In this document: piece by piece, positions 1-10,459 of the stretch | Layout of the letters: each line of letters opens with the position of its first letter | Position numbering within the stretch: the stretch's first letter is position 1 | Source: Hyaloraphidium curvatum | Taxonomy: Eukaryota; Monoblepharomycota; Hyaloraphidiomycetes; Hyaloraphidiales; Hyaloraphidiaceae | Reading direction: 5' to 3' | Length of the DNA stretch: 64,000 nt | NCBI GenBank assembly: GCA_025558095.1 | Contig: JAIVFI010000016.1 | Span: 62,001-126,000, forward strand | Position numbers and translations under genes: made by a program | The notes under the pieces: generated by a model | Seen by the model: the letters and a program-made list of their open reading frames with translations, nothing else | Told to the model about the DNA's origin: nothing | Databases searched by the model: none

Positions 1-108
1 GGGGGGAGGTGAGTCGCCTCGGAGCCGGCGCCCGGGCCGTCGACGCCCACAAATATCGAGGAGCAGGCAGAGGGCGACAAGCCGGAAGCGCGTCGACTTG
101 GTGTCCAT
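1..108 (-). CDS. Possible first exon of a secreted protein, cut by the window edge
   Basis: Reading leftward from an ATG at 108-106, the peptide begins MDTKSTRFRLVALCLLLDI, which resembles a signal peptide (basic n-region, then a Leu/Val/Cys core). A GTGGGC just after this could be a 5' splice site like others in the window. The rest of the gene lies outside, so the product is unknown. A chance hydrophobic frame is also possible. The 109-462 stretch up to the stop of the next gene shows no further coding evidence. Confidence 0.25.
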   Translation of the reverse strand, partial: MDTKSTRFRLVALCLLLDICGRRRPGRRLRGDSPPP

Positions 109-462
109 GTCAATGCAAGCGGGCGCCATCGTTCTCTGCTTCGGAGCGGTGCTAGATGTGTTCGAGTGTTCGGTGTGTTTTGTGACTCGATGGTGTTTGT
201 GACTCGACGTTCAGCCAGGGACGAGGGACCCCAGGCTCTCACGTGATTTGCCGCATGTTACGTATGTGTTCCAAGCCTTCGGGGAAGGGAAGCCGGGTAA
301 GGGACACTGCCGATGCCGACATCGATTTGTATATGCACGTGAGCCCACCACGACGTCTCCCGGCGCGCCGACAATGCATTCGACAACCGACGACATCAGA
401 TGTCCAGCGGCGGCTCGCTCGCCTGCCTCAGCCTCCTCCTCCGCATCCAAAACGGCTCGTCG

Positions 463-3229
463 TCAGATCACCTCGGTCGCCCCCGCCGCGGGGGCCGGGG
501 CCGGTCCCGCCGGGATGGCCGGCCCGTCCCCTTGGTCGTCGTCCGAAATTTCGATTGGTCCCTCCGCCCCGCCCTGTCCCGTTCCGGCGTCCGGAAGTCC
601 ATGCGCGGGCGGCGTCGCGGGCTCGTCCTCGCTGTCGCTGGAAAGCACGATCGGCTCCTCGGCTTGCCGATGCTCCGGCGGCATTTCGTGACCGTCCCCG
701 AACCCCAGCACCTCCCCGTCGTCCGCCCCGTCGCTCGGCAAATCGCACGGATCCGCCGGAGGCCCGTCCGCGTCCCGGACCATCGGCGCCTCGCTCCCGG
801 GCGACGCCGACCGCCCCCCGCCGTCGGAAGCCACCATCGGCGCCTCGCTGCCCGACGGCCCGCCATCGGAATCCCGCCCATCCATCTCGTCGTCCGCCTC
901 CCCCTCCGACCCATCCGAGGGCACCCACCCCGCCGAATCCTCAAGCCTTGGGGGCGCCGCGCGCGGCTCCCGCGGCGGCCTCGGCCTCGGGTGGGTTGCC
1001 GTCGCAGGTTCGCCGTCCGCGGCCGGGTCCAGGCCCTCCCCGAACCCCCTGCCGTACAACGCCACCGCGCCGCCCGCATGCCCCACGGCGAGCCACATCC
1101 CGTCTTCGGCACGCGCATCAGCCCCGCTCCACTTCGCGGTGCACGGGGAACACACCTTCCGACAGCGCCATCCTGCTCACGGGCTGGAACCTGCTCACCG
1201 CGCAGCCGACCACCCTGAACGGCCGCAAGGCCGCGAGTTCGCCCGCGGGGGTGCGGGTCTGCGCGGAGGCGGGGTCGTACATGTGCACGCGGCCGTCGGC
1301 GCCGCCGACCGCCAGCCGCGAGTCGGGGAACCACAGCGCGGACCTGAGGCCGCCCGAGACGTCGACGTTGCCTAGAGCGGGGATCGGCGGTCAGTGGTGC
1401 GCGGAGGACGGTCGCGGGGGGCGCGGTGAGGGTACCCTCGGTCAGATCGCGGTGGTCCAGCTCGGCGACCAAGGTCCCCGCCGACGCCTTCCTCCACGCC
1501 TTTTCGGCCTTCTTGCCCCGTGCCCCCAAAAGCAGCCCGCCGCTCCCCAGCACCTTTGCGGAATCGAACATCCGCGCCGTCCCGTCCGCGCCGAGAGTGA
1601 GCAGCCACCCCCCGCACGGCGAGAACGAGGCCTCGTTCAGGTCCTGCTGCCGGACGTGCAGCCGCCTGTGCACTTCCAGCTCCCCCGCGGGAGAGACGGA
1701 GAAGATGTGCATGACGCCATCGGATTCGGCGGGGCCGAAGTGGTCGGCGGTGGTGCACCCGACGGCGAGGTGCCGGCCGGAGGGGGAGAGCGCGAGGCAC
1801 GAGGCGGGGTAGGCGAGCTCGATCGGTTCGGGGCGGGGGGCGGAGGGGGATGGGAGGAAGGAGGTGAGCTGCGGTGGGGGGCGAAGGTGAGGTGCGTTTT
1901 GCGGGAAGGTTCAAGAAGGCGCACCAGGCCGTAGTGTTTCCTCTGGGAGACCAGCTTGGCCGATGCGGCGACGACCAGGCGGTTCCCGAACCAGAGCAGG
2001 TCGACGACGGACTTGCTGCCCCCCTTCTTGTCCCCGAACGGGCGGTACATCCCCCGCGCGGACCAGCGGCACGACTCGGCGTCCAGGAGCGGGCCAAACA
2101 CCGCGACGCCGCCGTTGTCCAGCCCCACGGCGAACGCGTCCCCGTCGCCGCCGGCGCCGGGGCGCACGGCGATCCTCTCGGCTTTGGTTCCAGGGTCGTG
2201 GAACACCCTTTCGGGGCTGCCCGGCCCGGAGGCGGGGAAGGTGAACACCGAGCCGTCGTACCCGCAGGTGACGATGTACGCCGGCTTCCCCTCCGCCCCC
2301 CCGGGTCCGCGGATGAGCCTCAGGTCCGACACCGTCTTCGTTTTGTCCCCCTCGCGGTGCAGGAAGAGCCATTCCGGCGCCGGGTCGGGGTGCCCCGCGC
2401 GCGCCCGGAGCAGGTTCTGGGGCGCGCTGGCGTCCTCCGCGAGGAACCCGGCGAACAGCACGTGCGAGCCGTCGGGGAGGCGGGCGAATGCCATCTCCTG
2501 CGCGTCCGAGGAGCCGGGGGGGAGCGCGACGGCGGGGCGGAAGGCGTGCTTCAGCGCCGCGGGCACGGCAGAGCGGGAAGAGAGGGGGCCGGGCGGGGCC
2601 AGTTCGCGGCCGAGGATGTACCGCATGGCCAGCGGGTACTTTCGGGGGCCAGGTTTGCCCGGGGTGCCCCATGTCGGCCGTCCTGCGCCCGGAGTCCCGA
2701 GTCCCGGCTGCGGCGGCTCGATGGGCAAAAGCGGCCTCGGCCTCCATGCGACCGGCTGCTCGGCCTCGATCCTCCGTCGCTTGGCGGCGCGCTCCTCCTC
2801 CTCCCTCCGCGCGATTTCGCGCAGCGCGAGCTCGAACCTGTCCGGCGCCTCCCATCCATCGAGCGCGTCGACGTCGATGACGGCGGCATCGAGCACGGCG
2901 GACACGCTGCGGCGGAGGCCGGCCACGGTGGCGGGGCGCGGAGAGGGCGGGCCGGCGGGGGCGGCCGCGGATGCAGCTGGGCGGGGCGCGGCCGGGACGA
3001 GCGACGCGCCCCGGCGGGGCACAACATCGGAACCCCCGGCGGAATTGCCGCTTGCTGCGGGAGAACCCAGCATTTGCCGGTTGCAGCCGGGCACGGGGCC
3101 GTCGGCGGGCCCGATCGCCGGGGCGGGATCGGGCGACCGGGGGTTCGTGCCACCCGCGGCGGTCGCGGCCGCCCGCTGCGGCTCGTCGTGCTCCCCGTCG
3201 ACCGGCGAGTGCGGCGGCTCGGAGGCCAT
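463..3229 (-). CDS. WD40-repeat protein with disordered N-terminus, 4 exons
   Basis: I infer a beta-propeller scaffold, probably nuclear; its partners are unknown. Introns at 1869-1924, 1372-1435 and 1104-1155 restore one frame from ATG 3229 to the stop at 463. The first ~160 residues are disordered Pro/Ala-rich sequence ending in a basic RRIEAE stretch that may be a nuclear signal. WD-type blades follow, with signatures such as VTCGYDGSVFTFP and LTLGADGTARMFD. The tail is acidic, Ser/Asp-rich. It is a clear paralogue of the ankyrin-WD40 gene at 24114-28848: blades align (CGYDGSVFTF with CGGDGGVFVW; RMALSE with RMAVSD) and all three introns sit at equivalent positions. It lacks the ankyrin repeats. 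The protein is recognisable as WD40 only by repeats, so no orthologue is assigned. Confidence 0.8.
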
Positions 3230-3434
3230 GGCCAGTCACATGTCGCGGGAGGCCGCCGGGGGCGTGGCAGGTTGGGCGTGCGGGGCGAGTTCCGCGTCAA
3301 CGGTCCGCGTAGCTTTCTTAAAGATCACCCCAGAAACCACATCCCATTTTGAACAACACCTCGGATCTAGCGGTGAACAGTTTCGTGCAGGTTGGGCAGG
3401 TGGAACATTTGCCTTTGAGCTCACGGTCCCGCAG

Positions 3435-5963
3435 TCACCGCATCGCCTTGCCCTCCCTCAGCGCGTCGAGCTCCTCCTCCGTCGGCACGCCCCCCTCCAG
3501 CACGATGCGCTCAAACACCCTGTGCGCCTGGCGCGTGTATGCCCACGCCTGCCCGCCCAGCCGCAGCGCCCCCAGGCACGCCGCCGTGTCCTCCACCAGC
3601 CGCCTGACGACCTCGCCGTCCAGCCCCGCGGGTTCCGGGCCCGAAGCCAGGCGGCGCAGCACGGCGGCGTGCACCGCCCCCGCGCGCAGGACGGCGACGG
3701 GGATCAGCTGCGGGATCAGCGGCGCCGCGACGGGGTCCGCGAGCACCGCGGCCGCCAGCCGCGAGACGGCCACCGCGTGCGCCGCGCACTCGACGAACCC
3801 CGGCCCGCGCAACCACCCCGCCGCCTCGCCACCGGGATCGTCCGCCAGCACCGCGGCAAAGTCCCCGGGCGAGCGGACGAGCACGTGCAGCGCGTGCAGC
3901 CAGACGAGGTACGCCGCCAGCCGCGGCCAACCGTACGGTCCGTAGTGCGCCGAGCCCAGCGCGCGCACGGCGGCGCCGTCGCCGGCGTCCAGGGCCGCGG
4001 CGAGCTGGGGGGGGAGGTGCCGCTCGGCGTCGGCGAGGGCCGAGAGGAAGGCGGCGCGGCGGGCGAGCGCCTCGGCGAGCACCTCTGGCGCGGCGACCGC
4101 CAGCTCCGCCGCGCGCCCGCACGGCGGGTCCAGCTCGTGCGCCTCCAGCCCGCGCGCGTGCAGCCATGCGCGCAGGGCGGCGTGGCGGGCCATCAGCGCG
4201 CCGACCAGCGACAGGAAAGCCCACCGGCCGAGCTCCCACACGCGGCCAAACGACCCGCGCAGCACGGCCTCGCGCTGCGGGCTCCCCGGGGGCAGGTCGA
4301 TCCAGCCGTGCACGGCGCCGTGGGTGATGCGGCGCCGCGGGTATCCGGCGAAGGAGCGGAGGATCCGGGGGTAGGCGTGCACGGCGCCGGGGGCGAGGGC
4401 AGAGGGGAGCGCCTCGAACAGGGCGTCGTGGCACGGGATCTCCACCGCCGCGATGGTGCGCGGGTCGAACGCCGTTGCCGTCGGGCGCTCGGGCGGGGTT
4501 GCGACGGCCACGCCGGGGGTGCCGGGCGACGGCAGCGGCGCGGGGCTGGGTCCCGAAGGCGAGCTGCGCAGCTCGGCGACCACGATGGCGGCGGCCGTCA
4601 GCCCCGCCACGAGCCGCAGCTTCTCCTCGGCGCGGATCCACGCGGCGGGGAGGTCCCGCTCGTCGTCGGGCCCGCGGGCGCACCACTCTGCCATCCGGGC
4701 CATCGCCGCCACCCTCGCCGACAGCGCCCCCGCCAGCGCCGCGTGGTCCGCGGACCGCCCCAGCGCGCTCAAACCCCACAGGAACGTGAACAGCGCCGTC
4801 AGCGCGTCGAACATGTCCCTGTGGTACCCCGTCATGAGCAGCGCCTGCGGCTCCCCGCCGTACTCGTCCCCCTCGAGCATCTCCCTCCACAGCATCCCCA
4901 GCGCGCCCCCGCCCGAGCTCCCCGCCGCCGGATCCGCGGCCACGAACCACGCCGCGAGCTCCGCCAGCTCGTCCGCGACCCACGCCTCGAGCGCGTCCGT
5001 CTCCTCCTTGCCCATGCCCGTGTGCGCCTCGGGCCTCCCTTCGTCAGCCATCCGCGTGCCCAGCGACGCCCCGGCCCACGCAAGGGAGGCGAGCAGCAGG
5101 GCGTCCATGTGGTGCTCCGCCGCCGCCGCCGGCCTCAGCTCGGGCCGCATCCTCCCCGCGGCCCGCGTGGGCCCGCGGAGCAGGGCGAGCTGCCGCGCCT
5201 GGAAGCGCGCGCGGTACGACGCCCGCGAGGGGTCCTCGCCCGCCGCGACGCGCGAGTCGAGGGTGGCGCGGTGCAGGATGCCGAGCACGCCGACGGAGAG
5301 CGCTGCGTCGAGGGATCGCTGGAGCACCGGCGGCGGGGGGAGCAGGCCGGGGGGCACGGAGGGGTACAGCGCGGCGGCGTAGTCGGGCGGCAGGGAGTGG
5401 AGCGGCGGGAGGGAGGCGGGGTGGTCGGGGAGGCCGGGCACCGCCGCACCGGAGAATTGCGGGTCAAGGGGACCCGAGGGCAGCCGGGCGGGCGGGGTGC
5501 CGCCGAAGGCCGGCTGCGGCGAGCCGCCCGAGGGCGCCCGTGCCACGTTGGGGGGCTGTTCCTGGCCGTACAGTCCGAAAGTGCCGTTCGACGGGCCCGG
5601 AAATCCGTCGCCCGGCAGTTGCCACGGCACTTGTCCCGGCAGCGGTCCCGGCAGCTGCGGCGGCAATTGGCCGGACGAAAGCGGCACGCCCGACGGCGGC
5701 CTCGCCACGCCCGGAGGCGCTCCCGGCGGGCTCCCGTCGCTCCCATAATATCCAAAATCGCCGTTCGACGCCCCCGCCCCGGGAAATAGCCCCGGCTGAC
5801 CGTCGGCCGCGCGCGGCTCGGGGATGTTGCGGCACGGCTGCCCGCGCTGGGCGCACCGCGCGCACGGGTCGCCGCCGTCGCACTTCCTGCGCGATGCCGA
5901 GCACGGCTGGCACGCTGTGCCCCGCGGGACGCGTTTGCGCGGAGGCGGCGGGAGGGAGGCCAT
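3435..5963 (-). CDS. Zn2Cys6 (Gal4-type) fungal transcription factor
   Basis: A single exon of about 842 residues. Near the N-terminus lies a complete binuclear zinc cluster, CxxC-x6-C-x5-C-xx-C-x6-C, running from ACQPCSASRRKCDGG to CARCAQRGQPC, preceded by basic RKRVPRG. This DNA-binding domain is characteristic of fungi. A Pro/Gly/Gln-rich linker of roughly 150 residues follows, then a long alanine-rich helical region as in the middle-homology regions of this class. I chose the ATG at 5963 because it puts the cluster about 20 residues in; an in-frame ATG at 6041 would add 26 residues of less typical composition. It is tail-to-head with the reductase gene at 6076, both on the minus strand. 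Target genes are unknown. Confidence 0.88.
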   Translation of the reverse strand: MASLPPPPRKRVPRGTACQPCSASRRKCDGGDPCARCAQRGQPCRNIPEPRAADGQPGLFPGAGASNGDFGYYGSDGSPPGAPPGVARPPSGVPLSSGQLPPQLPGPLPGQVPWQLPGDGFPGPSNGTFGLYGQEQPPNVARAPSGGSPQPAFGGTPPARLPSGPLDPQFSGAAVPGLPDHPASLPPLHSLPPDYAAALYPSVPPGLLPPPPVLQRSLDAALSVGVLGILHRATLDSRVAAGEDPSRASYRARFQARQLALLRGPTRAAGRMRPELRPAAAAEHHMDALLLASLAWAGASLGTRMADEGRPEAHTGMGKEETDALEAWVADELAELAAWFVAADPAAGSSGGGALGMLWREMLEGDEYGGEPQALLMTGYHRDMFDALTALFTFLWGLSALGRSADHAALAGALSARVAAMARMAEWCARGPDDERDLPAAWIRAEEKLRLVAGLTAAAIVVAELRSSPSGPSPAPLPSPGTPGVAVATPPERPTATAFDPRTIAAVEIPCHDALFEALPSALAPGAVHAYPRILRSFAGYPRRRITHGAVHGWIDLPPGSPQREAVLRGSFGRVWELGRWAFLSLVGALMARHAALRAWLHARGLEAHELDPPCGRAAELAVAAPEVLAEALARRAAFLSALADAERHLPPQLAAALDAGDGAAVRALGSAHYGPYGWPRLAAYLVWLHALHVLVRSPGDFAAVLADDPGGEAAGWLRGPGFVECAAHAVAVSRLAAAVLADPVAAPLIPQLIPVAVLRAGAVHAAVLRRLASGPEPAGLDGEVVRRLVEDTAACLGALRLGGQAWAYTRQAHRVFERIVLEGGVPTEEELDALREGKAMR

Positions 5964-6075
5964 TGCCGTTGGACCCTGCGGGCTTGGAGGCAAGGGGTTG
6001 CTGCCAAAACAACGAAATAGATGAAGCCTCCCGCCGTACATGAGGCGCTATAGTTCCAATCTCCGTTGCATCCAA

Positions 6076-7596
6076 TCACCTCCTCATGGCATACTTGTTC
6101 AGGCCCTGCAGGTGCTGCACCGCGTAGCGCTCCCAGTCGATCGCGCGCGCGTCCACGTCCAGCGCGTGCCCCGTGCGGGCGGCCAGCTCGGCCAGGTTAT
6201 CCGTGGCAAACACCGCGGCGCACGTCGTGTAGAACCCAAAGAGCCCCGCGAGCTTGGCCGCCCGCGCATGGCGGTCCCGCGCCTTGCGCGCACCGGGGGT
6301 GCGCACCACCGCCCCCGCGACCGCGTGCGCGGCGCCGGCGACCGAGGCCAGCGCGGCGAACTGTCCGCGCGGGAGCCACTTGAGGGATCCCCGCGGAGTG
6401 CCCGACTTGAGCAGCTTGTCGAGCTCCCCGCCGTCGGCGCGCATCCGCGCCTCCCACAGAGACCACAGCCGCCCAACCGTGATCGGGTTCTCCGCCGACG
6501 TGCCCACGTGCACCGTGAACGCCGAGGTGTCCCCCGCAACCGACCGCCGCACGGCGTCGCAGCACGCGAGCACCATGGCGTTGGCCACCACGTCGCCGGG
6601 CACCACGTCGAGCACGGCCCCCTTGCGGCCGGGCAGCGCGGTCACCCCGCGGGCGTACCCGAGCACAACGGCATCCGCGGCCTTGACCCCCTCGATCCAC
6701 CCTGGCACCGGCCCGGCGTGGCAGCTCTCGACGATGGCCGGGCGCACGACCGTGAGCGCGCATTGGCCGGCGAGCTGCCCCCTGATGAGCGCTTTCCCGA
6801 TCCATTTGGTGAACGTGTATCTGGGAGGCGGTGTGCATGTCAGCTCCGGACCGGATGTGCGCGGTCGTGTCACCCACACGTCGTTGAACCCGTTCTCCCT
6901 CGCCGCCTTGGTCCCCTCCGCCGCCTTCTCCATCTTCCCCGCCCCGGCCGCCCTCTCCAGCAGGCCCCTCGCGAGCCCCTCCGCATCGTATCCCCCGTCA
7001 GCTTGCGCCCTGATGGGCCCCTTGGTCGGCGGCAGCAGCTCCTCCTTGATCTTGCCTTCAGCCCCGCGGATGCCGCACACATACGCCGTGCTCACGTGCA
7101 CCACGGGGATCCCGCGGACGAGGGCGATGCCGGCGAGGGAGCGCAGGGGGAGCACGTTGGCCTGCACGGCTGCGTCCAGGGGGGCGCGGAAGTCGACGTT
7201 GGCGGCGCAGTTGACGATCTGCATGCGGCACGTGACGGCGCGGGTGAGCGGCCGGCCGGGGTGCTGCGGCCCCCGGAACGGAGGACGTACGAGGTCGACG
7301 CAGCCCGCGAGCCTGTCCATCTCGCCGGCATCCATCCCCAGCCCCTCCCTCTCCAGATCCGCCCTAACAGCCTCCACCTTCCCCTCCACCCCATCCAACC
7401 CCTCAAACACGGCGGCGGAGAGCACCTCCCTCTCCACCCTCTCCCGCGGATCGTTCCCGCGCACCAGCAGCGTCACGCGGGCGACGCCGGGGCAGGAACG
7501 GAGGAGGACGGAGAGGAAGAGCTTGCCGACGAAGCCGGTGGCGCCGGTCAGGAGCACGTGGCGGCCGTCGAGGGCCGAGAGCGCGGGGGGGTGCAT
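6076..7596 (-). CDS. Fatty acyl-CoA reductase-like (NAD_binding_4/male-sterility family)
   Basis: The N-terminus has the Rossmann motif LLTGATGFVGKLFLSVLL, followed by VSTAYV and the active-site YxxxK in YTFTKWIGKAL, as in alcohol-forming fatty acyl-CoA reductases and related extended SDRs that reduce acyl thioesters with NADPH. The whole span is open, but two stretches break the family pattern and have intron borders: 7219-7290 (GTACGT...CAG, 72 nt) and 6821-6877 (GTGGGT...CAG, 57 nt). Both are multiples of three without stops. Removing them restores LAGCVDLIVNCAANVDF and NDVYTFTK. The C-terminal ~150 residues match the position of the Sterile domain. Substrate chain length cannot be read from sequence. 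It is divergent from the ABCG transporter at 8023. Confidence 0.8.
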   Translation of the reverse strand: MHPPALSALDGRHVLLTGATGFVGKLFLSVLLRSCPGVARVTLLVRGNDPRERVEREVLSAAVFEGLDGVEGKVEAVRADLEREGLGMDAGEMDRLAGCVDLVRPPFRGPQHPGRPLTRAVTCRMQIVNCAANVDFRAPLDAAVQANVLPLRSLAGIALVRGIPVVHVSTAYVCGIRGAEGKIKEELLPPTKGPIRAQADGGYDAEGLARGLLERAAGAGKMEKAAEGTKAARENGFNDVWVTRPRTSGPELTCTPPPRYTFTKWIGKALIRGQLAGQCALTVVRPAIVESCHAGPVPGWIEGVKAADAVVLGYARGVTALPGRKGAVLDVVPGDVVANAMVLACCDAVRRSVAGDTSAFTVHVGTSAENPITVGRLWSLWEARMRADGGELDKLLKSGTPRGSLKWLPRGQFAALASVAGAAHAVAGAVVRTPGARKARDRHARAAKLAGLFGFYTTCAAVFATDNLAELAARTGHALDVDARAIDWERYAVQHLQGLNKYAMRR

Positions 7597-8022
7597 GGCG
7601 GCGGCGGCGGCGGGGTGCTGTTGGCGGGTCGGTTGGCGGCGAGCTGGGCGGCGCGGCTCCTTTTACCTGCGGCCGCGGCGGGTTGACGTCGTGGTTCGGG
7701 GCCGTCTGTCCGCCGTTCCCGCAGCTCAATGACGTAAGCCAGGCTTTGGGCGGCGGTTTGCGTCGGGCGGCCGCCTGCAGCAGCGGTGTCTGCTGACGGG
7801 GTCGATGATCGGGTGACGTCGACGGGCCGGACGAATTCCGAAAGGCAGGAACAGATCGGCAGGGGCGTGCATGCCTCGGCAGTGTGCTGCAGCGCCGTTT
7901 GTGCGTTCCCGCTGGCCGGCGGGCCGGGCGGCTCACAGATGAAGGCTGAACCCGCGCGGCCCTCAAAAACCCGCTGACTCGCTAGAACCCTGCCGCAGCT
8001 GCAACGACAATCAGACCACGAC
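7597..8022. promoter_or_regulatory. Divergent intergenic region between reductase and ABCG transporter
   Basis: The 426 bp between two divergent start codons presumably contain both promoters. I see no TATA box, RNA gene or conserved ORF. Shared control of acyl reduction and export is only a suggestion from layout. Confidence 0.4.
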
Positions 8023-10124
8023 ATGAACTCCATTCAGCCCGCCATGCAGCCCTCTGCCAAGAGCGTCGCTTCCGCCGGCCCCGCGCCCGACCCCGTCGAG
8101 CTGCGTTTCAGAAACCTCTCGTATTCCGTCGCCGCCACGGGCCGGCGCTCCTGCCACCCCTTCCGCCCGCCGGCCCCCGCCAAGGAGATCCTGGCCGGCG
8201 TCACCGGCGCCTTCCGCCCCGGGCGGCTCACCGCCGTCATGGGCGCGTCGGGCGCCGGCAAGACGTCGCTCCTGCAGGTGCTCGCCGGGCGCGCCCGCGG
8301 CGGCACCGTGCGCGGCGAGGTCGAGGTCAACGGGGCCCCCGCGAGCGCGAGGGCGCTCCGTGGCATGTCGGCGTTTGTTTTCCAGGACGACGTGATCATG
8401 CCGGTGGGTTTGGCGTGCAGAGGCGCCCTCCGTTTGGGCCACGGGTCCGGGCTGAGCTGACCCCGCCCGCGCTGGCAGACCATGACCGTCAGGGAGGCGC
8501 TCACCATGGCCGCCACCCTGCGCCTCCCCGCGCACACGAACCCCGAGGAGCGCCGGGCCAAGCTCGACGAGACGCTGGCGGTGCTTCGCCTCGAGGGCGC
8601 CGCCGACACGCCCGTCGGCGATTCTGAAGCGAGGGGCATCTCGGGCGGCGAGCGCAAGAGGCTGGCCATCGGGATGGAGCTGCTGGCCAACCCGCCGCTG
8701 CTGCTGCTCGACGAGTGCACCTCGGGGCTCGACGCCTTCACCGGTGGGTTGCATGTGCGTCGGTCGCACCGATGATTCATGCTGAGCCCCCTTTGCCGAC
8801 AGCCAACAAGGTCATCGAGGTCCTCCGCGACCTCGCCCGCCGCGGCCACACCGTCGTCTGCACCATCCACCAGCCGGCCTGGGAGACCTTCTCGCTCTTC
8901 GACGACCTGCTCCTGCTCGCCCGCGGCGGCATGGTCTACCACGGGCCCGCGCAGGGCGCCGTCGCCCACTTTGAGCAGGCCGGCTACCCGATCCCGCTGC
9001 ACACCAACCCCATCGACTACATCTTCCTCAGCGTGCTCTCCGACTACGCATCCACGCCCTACCCGGCCGGCATCCCGCCGCCCCCGGGCACCCCCGCCGG
9101 CGCCCTCGAGGCCCCCTCTTCCCGCATTCCCCGCCTGCTCGCCATGTGGCCTTCTTCTCCCGCGCACAAGGCGCTCATCGCATCGCTCGCCTACCCCCCC
9201 GCTTCGACCGCCAAGCCCGCCGCCGTCTCCGCCTCCCGCGGCTTCTTCGTGCAGCTGGGCTACCTGGCCGGCCGCTCTTGGCGCAACGCGCTCCGGGACG
9301 TGCATATGGTGCGCGCCAAGTTGGCAGAAGGCCTCGTCCTCGCCCTCTTCATCGGCCTCGGCTTCCTCAACGTGCCGGGGATGGACCCGGCCTCGCAGGC
9401 GCAGTCGTACGCGGGCTCGCTCTTCTATATCACCATGATCCAGGTGCTCACCAACACCGTCTCGGTGCTCAACGTCTTCTCGGGCGAGCGCGCGGTCGTC
9501 CGCCGCGAGATCGGCGCGGGGTACTACGGCCTGCCGGCCATGTACTGCTCCAAGCTCGCCGTCGAGCTCCCCGTCTGCGCCCTCGTCGCGGCGCTCAAGA
9601 CCACCGTCGAGTTCTTCCTCATCGGCTTCCCCTACACCCCCGCCAACGTCGCCGTTTCGATCGGCCTGAACGCCCTCGGTTCGGCTTGCGGCCTGCTCAT
9701 CGGCATCCTAATCTCCTCCAACGTGCACACCGTCAACCTCGCCCTCGGCCTGGCACCGGTGCTGCTCACCCCCCTGTGGCTGTTTTCCGGCCTCTACATC
9801 CCCGTGGCGGACATCCGGCCCTACTTCAGCTGGATCCAGTACGTCTCGCCGATCCGGTGGGCCTACGAGGGCATGGCCAAGCAGCTCGTGCCGCAGCTGG
9901 CGGCGGGGATGGGCTTCGCGGACGGCTTCACGCCGGGGTTCTGCGCGGCGATGCTGGCGGCCATCGCGGGGGGGCTGGCGGTGCTGGCATATGCGTGCCT
10001 TTGGAGGGTGACGGCGATGGGCGAGAAGATGGCGCGGTGGGAGGCAGCGGAGGGGGCGGAGGGGGCGGAGTGGGAGGGGTTCGAGGTGGCGGTGCCGGAG
10101 AAGGACGCGGCACAGAAGGTGTGA
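8023..10124 (+). CDS. ABCG/White-type ABC half-transporter, 3 exons
   Basis: An ATP-driven exporter of lipids or other hydrophobic substrates that should work as a dimer. Introns 8404-8478 and 8744-8802 join the exons. The nucleotide-binding domain comes first, as in ABCG proteins: Walker A GASGAGKTS (near residue 75), signature ISGGERKRLAIGMELL, Walker B LLLLDECTSGLD, and H-loop TIHQPAWE. The usual DEPTSGLD has become DECTSGLD; the catalytic Glu is kept. The C-terminal half has about six membrane segments, including LVLALFIGLGFL, SIGLNALGSACGLLIGILI and ALGLAPVLLTPLWLFSGLY, in ABC2_membrane order. The length, about 655 residues, is normal for a half-transporter. The divergent neighbour is an acyl reductase, so a lipid substrate is possible but unproven. 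Confidence 0.92.
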
Positions 10125-10459
10125 GGACGCGGCGGTCTGCGAGCACATTGGAATCATCCTCCGTGTAATGTGAAGCAAGATGAATGCGTATATTCGATAC
10201 GTTCCAGCAGCTTCGACAGATTCCGGCCGCTCCAGGAGGAGAGGCGTACGTCCGCCAGCTCATCAGAGTAACGCGCGCCAGACAGCTTGTCAGAGTAATT
10301 TCTTATTGATGATCTCGTCTATGAGCAGCTCCAAGTGGGATGCTGTGAAGCAGTGCGGATGACGCAGGCCAGACTTGCCGCCGCCAACGCCAGGACCCAC
10401 CGAAGAGTCATCCAAGGACGCACGGCGACATTCTCCAAAATGAACTTCCTCGACCCGCG
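10125..10459. other. Intergenic, no gene seen
   Basis: The 335 bp between the ABCG stop and the next start hold only short frames. They probably contain the transporter 3' UTR and the promoter of the lyase-like gene. I see no repeats or RNA genes. Confidence 0.4.

Noticed and set aside
1956-5789. Very long plus-strand open frame (about 1,277 codons)
   Set aside because: It is antisense to the WD40 and Zn2Cys6 genes, Arg/Pro/Gly-rich and without motifs; it is a by-product of high GC, where stop codons are rare opposite real genes.
7219-7290. Reading the reductase as a single exon
   Set aside because: The translated segments LVRPPFRGPQ... and VWVTRPRTSG... interrupt conserved motifs and have clear GT-AG borders, so they are introns.
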